The position numbers were made by a program, and so were the translations under genes. A model generated the notes under the pieces. That model made no database searches, was not told the DNA's origin, and was given only the letters and a program-made list of their open reading frames with translations. Shown here piece after piece: positions 9,346 to 14,596 of a DNA stretch of 14,596 nt. The stretch is from Sporisorium sorghi (taxonomy: Eukaryota > Basidiomycota > Ustilaginomycetes > Ustilaginales > Ustilaginaceae). Positions within the stretch are counted from its first letter, which is position 1; each line of letters starts with the position of its first letter. The stretch lies in contig JALCCG010000400.1 of the NCBI GenBank assembly GCA_023212695.1, positions 1-14,596 of the forward strand, written 5' to 3'.

Positions 9346-10633
9346 TGCTCTAACGGCGGCTTCCCAATAGGCAAAGCAAGGCGAAATTATGCGCGCGATG
9401 AATGGCGACTGTGCCCAGAGCCGAGTGCAGAATGAAAAGCGAAGGGTGGAAGGAGGCAAGACAGCGACGAGGGTAGCGAGACAGCAAGGAGCTCGTCGAT
9501 CGTAAGCAGGAGCAGATGGCTTGGCAACGATCACATCAAGAGTGCACCTTCCAAGCAAAGGCCACCTCCCGCACCCACCCAAAGCTGCGAAATGAAGCAG
9601 CTCCAGCACCAAATTTAGCATCACGCCGATCCATAGAGGCAGATAACGTGGAGTATCGGTCAGAGGAGCTCCAAAATCTCAGCGTCAGCTTGCCGGGCAG
9701 GTAAACACGAAGCGACTCGTTCTTGCGTCCAGACTCACCAGTTCAGACGCAACGAGGCTGGTTCCGAAAGCTGCGCGTTGTAAGATGGGCTCAAGAGCCT
9801 CACAAGCGGAAACACACATCGGCGGGATGCAAGACGAGCTGCCTGTTTCGCAACTGTGGTTTTCCTTCAAGAAAAGGCTGAGCGACAGGTGACGAGAACA
9901 CATCGACAGCAGAAAGATGCAGGGTATCAAGAGACGTGAAAGACGGCGGGAAGCCGCTAAGAAATGTATCTTGCTGTGGACAAGGTAGAATAGCGACTCG
10001 TCGACGAGAAGGTAGTCCAATTGAGCGCATGCGAGGACGAGCCAGTACCGATCCCAAAGCTCTGCTGGGTTGAAGACGTTGCGTTCAAGGATCGACGCTG
10101 ATCCTGCCGCTCCGACCGAATGCCAGGCTGAACCTCTTGCCCCACCTTCTCAGGTAAAGCACCCTGGGGATGAGCGTATACTGGTGCATACGGTGGTTGA
10201 CGTGAACGGAAGGCATCTTGAGTTGAAGTCGTTGTTTGCCAATACGATGAAGTTGCTTGTCGATGCTTGTAGTGAGGACGAAGGCTGCGAGAGCAAGGTT
10301 GACGGTCTCGAGGTGCAGATGGTGGTAAGGTGGAAGGAGCGAAGCAGTTGCAGACACTCGATCTTGAGACTGTCCCGTGTGAAGAACAATTGACCACGAG
10401 GGCGAGTCGATGAGACACACGTCACTGTCCAGACAACGTTCGTGGAGCACAGAGCCATTTGCCTACTGTATTGGCATGATCTATTTCAATCTCAACACAG
10501 CCATGTGTGACAGCTTGGCATGTCTAAGCAACTTTGATGCGAACGGCCAGCCTTTCAGTGACGCAGCCGTTGCTTTGTCTAGGCCTTTGCTACGTCATCA
10601 GTGCTCTCCCGCTTTTGGACCCTGCATAGCCAC
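9346..10633. other. Spacer with no firm gene; one coding-like frame
   Basis: Nothing recognisable was found on either strand. The best frame is open from 10070 to 10393 (+). It starts on TTG rather than ATG and has its first in-frame ATG only at codon 60; residues such as RILVHTVVDVNGRHLELKSL look protein-like, so a decayed gene or an exon is possible. No motif supports a function. Confidence 0.4.
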
Positions 10634-10652
10634 TTTTTTTTTTTTTTTTTTT
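10634..10652. repeat. Homopolymer run of 19 T
   Basis: It lies about 340 bases upstream of the methyltransferase TATA box. It could be a poly(dT) promoter element that keeps nucleosomes away, or the poly(A) tail of an old minus-strand retroposon. No retroelement sequence is recognisable on its 3' side, so the first reading is slightly preferred. Confidence 0.8.
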
Positions 10653-10989
10653 CAAATTTGTTCGACGTGCTGACATAACATTCAGCAAAATTTTCTTGAA
10701 AGCCGACAGCCCCGTCGAACGCTTTTGACGGACTTTTCTCTCCAACCCCCACACCGAAAGACGCTCATATCGACGTGGGCAAGCAAGTTTTCTTGGTGGA
10801 ACCCCAACACAAGAACAATTGACCGGCGGTTGGTCTCGGTGCTCGGACCCTGATCCAGCTCAATCCTTTCCGTTGGCATAAGCCCACCATCATCCGTATA
10901 TCCTTCTATCGCCTACCACACCCGGGACCATCAAGTCCGGCGGTACGCCGCCTCAACAACCGCCTTGTCCGTTACCAACAACACCCTGT

Positions 10990-11005
10990 TGCGTATATAT
11001 ACGCA
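10990..11005 (+). promoter_or_regulatory. TATA box of the methyltransferase gene inside a 16-bp perfect palindrome
   Basis: TGCGTATATATACGCA is identical to its reverse complement. It sits about 52 bases upstream of the first ATG (11057), which is a short but plausible distance for a TATA-driven start. The symmetry would let the box be read in either direction, though no gene is seen on the minus side. Confidence 0.55.
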
Positions 11006-11056
11006 TACAACTTGGCCTTCAAACCCAGCCGTGAGGTCAACACAGCAACAAAGCAC

Positions 11057-12103
11057 ATGACGACCACCACAGCAACACTTCGACCAACCTTCAAGCATCT
11101 TTCGTCTTCTCCTTTCATCAACACTTTGCGACGCGTTACCATGGCTACCGTTGCTCCACAGCAGGCTGCTGCAGCCCCAAGGGCTGGCTCCGTGATGAAC
11201 AAGGTCGCGCGCAATGGATTCGACGCAGCCGGTGGATCTGGACTGTACGATCGTGCACGTCCTTCGTACCCTCCTGCGGCCATTTCAACGATCATTGCGC
11301 AAGCTACCAACGCCGAGTCACCCTCGCCGCTGCGCATCGTCGAGCTCGGTGCGGGAACGGGCATCGCCACACGCATGCTGCTGGCTACTGCCACGTCGGC
11401 AGGCGACGACGGCACGCCTCCTCCAGGTATCGCTTCCTTCGCCGCCATCGAGCCGTCTGCAGGCATGCGCTCGCACTTTGAATCTGCCATTACTTCCGGA
11501 CCGCAATCGCTCAAGCAGCATATGCAAGACCAGGGTCTACTCTCGCCCTCGACCAGCATCACCATCGACGACGGCGCCTTTGAGTCTTTCGACGCCGGTT
11601 CGGGCAACGACGCCGTCGTCGTCGCTCAAGCGTGGCACTGGTGTCAGGACTGGGACGCTGCTCTGAAGCAAGCCGCGCAAGCTCTTCGTCCCGACGGCAT
11701 CCTCGCCCTCATTTGGAACCTCGAGGACCGCGAAGCTGCCCCCTGGGTCGCGCAGATCAGAGACCTGTACGAAGAGTACGAAGACAACACGCCCCAATAC
11801 AGGCACATGTACTGGCGCGCAATGTACGACTCGCCGACGCTTGCTGCCCTCTTCAAAGCGGAAGAGCCCAGACACTACCACCGCGTCATCCCTACCACGC
11901 TGCAGGGTGTCATCGATAGGGCGCTGTCCAAGTCCTACATCTCGGTCCTGCCGCAGGACAAGAGGGACAAGCTCGTCAAAGGCATGACGGATCTCCTCAA
12001 CAACACGCCGGACGACAAGCTGGGCAGGAAGTGGATCGACAAGGAGAAGGGTATTTGGGAGTATCCTTACCGCACCGATCTGTTCATCTTCCGTCGAGTC
12101 TAG
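11057..12103 (+). CDS. Class I SAM-dependent methyltransferase, possibly dual-targeted
   Basis: The 348-residue frame has the Rossmann methyltransferase motifs in order: YDRARPSYP (64-72), motif I IVELGAGTGIATRML (94-108) for SAM binding, FAAIEPSAGM (128-137) with the acidic residue after strand 2, acidic DDG near 171-173, DAVVVAQAWHWC (185-196) as motif II, and LRPDGILALIWN (210-221) as motif III. This matches the small-molecule methyltransferase group (Methyltransf_11 fold) to which fungal cytosolic and stress-related enzymes belong; the substrate is unknown. Two starts are possible. ATG 11057 (C at -3, weak) adds 28 residues that contain Arg/Lys, Ser/Thr and hydrophobics but no Asp or Glu, like a mitochondrial presequence. 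ATG 11141 lies in ACCATGG, a strong context, and gives 320 residues. The gene is intronless and preceded by a TATA box. The frame is also open upstream of 11057, but without an ATG. Confidence 0.88.
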   Translation: MTTTTATLRPTFKHLSSSPFINTLRRVTMATVAPQQAAAAPRAGSVMNKVARNGFDAAGGSGLYDRARPSYPPAAISTIIAQATNAESPSPLRIVELGAGTGIATRMLLATATSAGDDGTPPPGIASFAAIEPSAGMRSHFESAITSGPQSLKQHMQDQGLLSPSTSITIDDGAFESFDAGSGNDAVVVAQAWHWCQDWDAALKQAAQALRPDGILALIWNLEDREAAPWVAQIRDLYEEYEDNTPQYRHMYWRAMYDSPTLAALFKAEEPRHYHRVIPTTLQGVIDRALSKSYISVLPQDKRDKLVKGMTDLLNNTPDDKLGRKWIDKEKGIWEYPYRTDLFIFRRV

Positions 12104-12399
12104 GTGCTCTTTTCCGTCGCGCCCGACAAAGCTACTTTCACAAAACACTTTCAAAAGAATCAACCACAATGGCCCATACATCAATGTAAACGCATCCCAG
12201 AAAGCTTCGAGTGTGATCATGCGTGCGTGTCTGTGCATATTGAGGCACTTCCTGCTGGAATACTCGTTCATGGGAGCAGAAGAGCAAAGATCGCGTCGAT
12301 TTTCTGACGACTCGTGGCGAGCTGAGTTTCGCAAGACTGTGAGCACTTCCGGCGGGCTAATCGCGGACTGCTGTTCGACTTCGCCGAGGTTCATCTTGT

Positions 12400-13232
12400 G
12401 GCGCTTGTTCGCAGCACTTTTTCGATAGCGATGAAGGTCTTGCGAACGTCGTCCAGAAGGTGAAGGACACCATCGACCAGCGGAGGTATCTACCAGCTTT
12501 GCCTGGCTAGCGCTCCCTGACATCCAGCCAGCTGTTGACACTGCCTCTGCACTGGTCGAGCAGCATCACCATCGTCTGCAACGACATGAGGCTTGCAACT
12601 GATCGCGCCCCTTTCAGAGCTCGAGTCATGAGCAAGGATGGACCAAATCGCCGTGCGGACATTTGCGCTGCTTTCATCGTCGATCTAGAACTTTTTCAAC
12701 TGGCCGGTGGGGTGATACCCCTGCCGGGCCAGATTCTCGAGTATGGTTATCTTCCTCTTGATTCTCTCTGCTGGAACAACCATGCTGAGGATGTTGATGA
12801 AGAGGCGTGCGATGTCCTTGAAGTGTTGTTTGACGGTTTGGAGGGGGAGAGGGGTCTGGCCGACGTTGACCCGGTGGAAATCGCCCTCGCTCTCACCCTC
12901 TCCCTGGTGCTTGTCCTCATCAACATCTTCGTACTCGTCTCTGTCTTCGAAAGCAAAGTAAGCCTGAAGCGCTTGCTTCTGCACGTCAGGGAACTGTAGA
13001 CCAGGCTCAAAGGCAATTCGAGTTCGTGTCAGTCCTCCGCACAAGCGCACAAGCGTAATGGAACAGATTCTTCTGACCTTGTCGGTTCGTTCGCTGCCTC
13101 GAATGTTGGTGTGGGTGACCGCGATCGCCCTTTCCTTTCAAGTCGTACATATGCCGGTACGCGATGCAGACATGCAGGCCTTCGAGATCCGTCGAGTTGG
13201 GTTACGCCGTCGAAGCCATTGTACATCGTCAC
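12400..13232 (-). pseudogene. Copy 3 of the three-copy unknown gene family, inverted and broken
   Basis: Read on the minus strand, exon 1 remnants (about 13232-13078) keep CATGTCTGCATCGCG and the end GSERTDK, but with a deletion of roughly 16-18 bases and frame loss. After an 84-base intron, exon 2 (from 12993) encodes FPDVQKQALQAYFAFED, an acidic run (DEYEDVDEDKHQGEGESEGD), NVGQTPLPLQT, then ILENLARQGYHPTGQLKKF and a TAG (12685-12687) where copy 2 has the Trp codon TGG. Beyond the stop, AIWSILAHD, MSLQTMVMLL and SWLDV are still readable to about 12420. Relative to copy 2 it is about 36 residues shorter between the acidic run and NVGQTPL. It retains many CpG sites that copies 1 and 2 have lost. 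It lies tail to tail with the methyltransferase gene. Confidence 0.72.
12994..13077 (-). other. Intron of family copy 3 (84 bases)
   Basis: On the minus strand the donor is GTCAGA and the acceptor TCTACAG, with a CTGAC branch site in the same place as in copy 2. Several differences from the copy 2 intron are CpG here against TpG or CpA there. The donor's C at +3 is unusual and may weaken splicing. Confidence 0.7.
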
Positions 13233-13339
13233 ATTCTCGAGGGCGGACAGTGACTATCTCTTGCGACGCCATCCTGCAACTCGGCGAAAAGCACGAAAGC
13301 AAATGGTCACATTGGCCATTTGCGGTGAGGCAGATCACC

Positions 13340-13359
13340 GCCGTCCGACGACGGACGGC
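13340..13359. repeat. Perfect 8-bp-stem hairpin
   Basis: GCCGTCCG and CGGACGGC flank a 4-base loop ACGA. Eight GC-rich pairs make a stable stem. It lies between the outer end of family copy 3 and the small spliced gene. No T-run follows, so it is not a simple terminator; it may mark an element end or a regulatory site. Confidence 0.6.
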
Positions 13360-13584
13360 CTCATCCCAACCGTTGTCACAGGATAGCGTTCAGCGATGAT
13401 GTTATCACAATGTGTCATCCACCTCATCATCGAGGAGGTGTCGACTACCTCATCATGTGCTGCTTCGACGTCCCGCACTCGGCCTTCCATGGAACATCCC
13501 ACTTGCTGTTCTTTTCATTCCACCACCATCTTCCGCACCCGCCTTCGCTTCGACCAACACCACGATCTCGCCTCTTTTCCATCC

Positions 13585-13617
13585 CGCACACCTCTTCGCA
13601 CACCCCTTCGCACACCA
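13585..13617. repeat. 12-bp tandem repeat in the leader of the small gene
   Basis: CGCACACCTCTT (13585-13596) is followed by CGCACACCCCTT (13597-13608) and a partial CGCACACCA. It sits in a C-rich leader 45-80 bases before the proposed ATG. Confidence 0.6.
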
Positions 13618-13661
13618 TCGCTCCCATCAACCGCCTGCACGACCGGTGCCGACGCGTGACG

Positions 13662-13944
13662 ATGCCTTGCTTCCGTCCCGCTGCTGATTTCTTCAACGAC
13701 TGCCCCGTGCCGGACGTCGATCCCGAGGTGCCGCTGGTGCTTCAGATCATCAGCGTTGTCGCCCATTATTATCTCGTTCATTCCGTCGTCATGGTGTTAT
13801 TGCGCTACATCGAGCCGTGCTGTAAGCGCCTCGCCAGCAGAGCGTATTGGGTCGCTGCTGTGCTTGCCGCTCCTGCCAACGGTAAGCTATCCAGAAGCGT
13901 CTTGTTGTGCAGCTACGCGTGCAAAGCTGAAACGTCGTCGACTT

Positions 13945-13977
<33 letters not shown>

Positions 13978-14137
13978 CCACGCAGCCGAGCTCCAGCGCC
14001 GCCTGTTCGAGTTGGTGAACCGCATCGCAGTTGAGCACTCGATGAGGCCTGCCGACTTAGTCGAGGTTATGGAGCGGGAGACGAGCCACGACGTGGTCGC
14101 TATGGCGCAGCGAGCCACGGCGCCCAGGGCCGAATAA
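13662..14137 (+). CDS. Hypothetical small membrane-helix protein, one intron (exons 13662-13881 and 13986-14137)
   Basis: Exon 1 begins ATGCCTTGC with A at -3 and runs to a GTAAGC donor (13882). The acceptor CCACGCAG ends at 13985. Joining them in phase 1 gives 123 residues ending PRAE and TAA. Residues about 24-49 form one hydrophobic stretch (VPLVLQIISVVAHYYLVHSV...), followed by Cys-Cys and a basic patch; the second exon encodes an amphipathic helix (ELQRRLFELVNRIAVEH, then LVEVMERE). Cysteines at 3, 14, 53 and 54 are visible. No family is recognised. The same frame is open upstream to an ATG at 13410, which would add 84 residues of low-complexity His/Pro/Ser sequence; I prefer the later start because that stretch looks like an untranslated leader. 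The clean splice sites, frame continuity and coding look support a real gene. The alternative is a chance frame. Confidence 0.5.
13946..13977 (+). repeat. Run of 32 T forming the polypyrimidine tract of the small gene's intron
   Basis: The run ends 8 bases before the last base of the intron (acceptor CAG at 13983-13985), just where a polypyrimidine tract is expected; a possible branch site CTGAA is at 13927-13931. Most fungal introns have short or no such tract, so its length is unusual. Exact length may vary between strains or be inaccurate in assembly. Confidence 0.7.
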
Positions 14138-14187
14138 GCCGCGACGCACGCGAGACGATCTCGGTGTCGACGCTCAGCAAGCTCGAT

Positions 14188-14596
14188 ATGGCGACGCCTT
14201 CCACTTCGTCACTCGCATCGCATCAAAAGGCGCCAGTGTTTCGTTCCGTATCCACGAGCTGGGAGAGTCTGGGATGCTCGACGACGCGTATGTTCCGCAG
14301 CGCGGTCACTGACTTTGCGTCCCTTTTGCGACTCGACAGACTCGGACGAACCTTCCGCATCCTTGGCTCCGGTAGCCGCATCTCGCATACCTCATCCCCT
14401 CGCATGATACCATCCCCGCGCACACTCGATACCAATCCTCGGCCCAACATCATCTTCCGCATCGATCCTCTCTCGGCACGCATGTTTCCGCACTCGTCGA
14501 GTGTCTCAGTAGTCCTCCACGACAGCCCCCCCACCCCCCTCTCCCCCCCTCTCTCCCTCACCATTCTCTTCAAATCTCTACACGCTCCTTTTTTTT
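14188..14596 (+). other. Incomplete reading frame running off the window, or leader of a downstream gene
   Basis: From ATG 14188 (MATPSTSSLAS...) a frame stays open for 136 codons to the window end. It is rich in Ser, Pro, Arg and Thr, with no known motif. From about 14527 the DNA becomes an almost pure C/T tract and ends in T8, like the leaders before the transporter and before family copy 2. So the segment may instead be the promoter and leader of a gene beyond the window. A minus frame (14223-14573) is also open, which weakens the case for coding. Confidence 0.25.

Noticed and set aside
1527..10393. Similarity between the frame at 1527-1868 and that at 10070-10393 (VVD...LExSLxN..KLL)
   Set aside because: The match is short and is not supported at the DNA level, so common ancestry is not shown.
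11537..12541. 334-codon minus frame
   Set aside because: It runs through the methyltransferase antisense; only its first part overlaps the tail of family copy 3, in a frame that does not continue the family protein.

Overview
The window looks like genomic DNA of a basidiomycete, most probably a smut fungus (Ustilaginales). This is an inference from intron-poor genes with fungal-type products, pyrimidine-rich leaders, TATA boxes shortly upstream of genes, short GT...CAG introns with CTGA-type branch sites, and decayed retroelements scattered between single host genes. No rRNA, tRNA or CRISPR was seen.

Two host genes are clear. One is a 563-residue, 12-helix sugar transporter of the major facilitator superfamily (3786-5477, +). 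The other is a class I SAM-dependent methyltransferase (11057-12103, +) with two candidate start codons: the upstream one adds a mitochondrial-type presequence. A third gene is smaller and less certain (13662-14137, +). It is predicted to be spliced and encodes a 123-residue protein with one hydrophobic helix. Its intron carries a run of 32 T before the acceptor.

The rest is mostly repeats and remnants. The best candidate for something undescribed is a gene family present three times: about 243-745 (+), 6241-7570 (+) and about 12400-13232 (-). The copies share a His/Gln-rich N-terminal part, a block reading QALQ-x-YFAFED followed by an acidic stretch, a block NVGQTPL, and a block ending PTGQLKKF. 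Copies 2 and 3 share an intron at the same place; copy 1 lacks it. All three are broken by stops or frameshifts, and the changes in copies 1 and 2 are largely CpG to TpG/CpA. I do not recognise the family.

Layout: 36-bp hairpin repeats (96-189); family copy 1; a CpG-poor unresolved stretch (746-1291); coding-like remnants (1500-2200); long transporter upstream region; transporter; unresolved spacer; family copy 2 with its own TATA box; an LTR-like segment on the minus strand (about 7571-7936); a LINE fragment on the minus strand (about 8000-9345) with endonuclease pieces and only the very start of reverse transcriptase; a spacer with no firm gene; a T19 tract; a palindromic TATA box; methyltransferase; family copy 3; a perfect hairpin; the small spliced gene; and a reading frame running off the window end. 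The host genes show no functional link to each other; they appear as islands among repeat debris.
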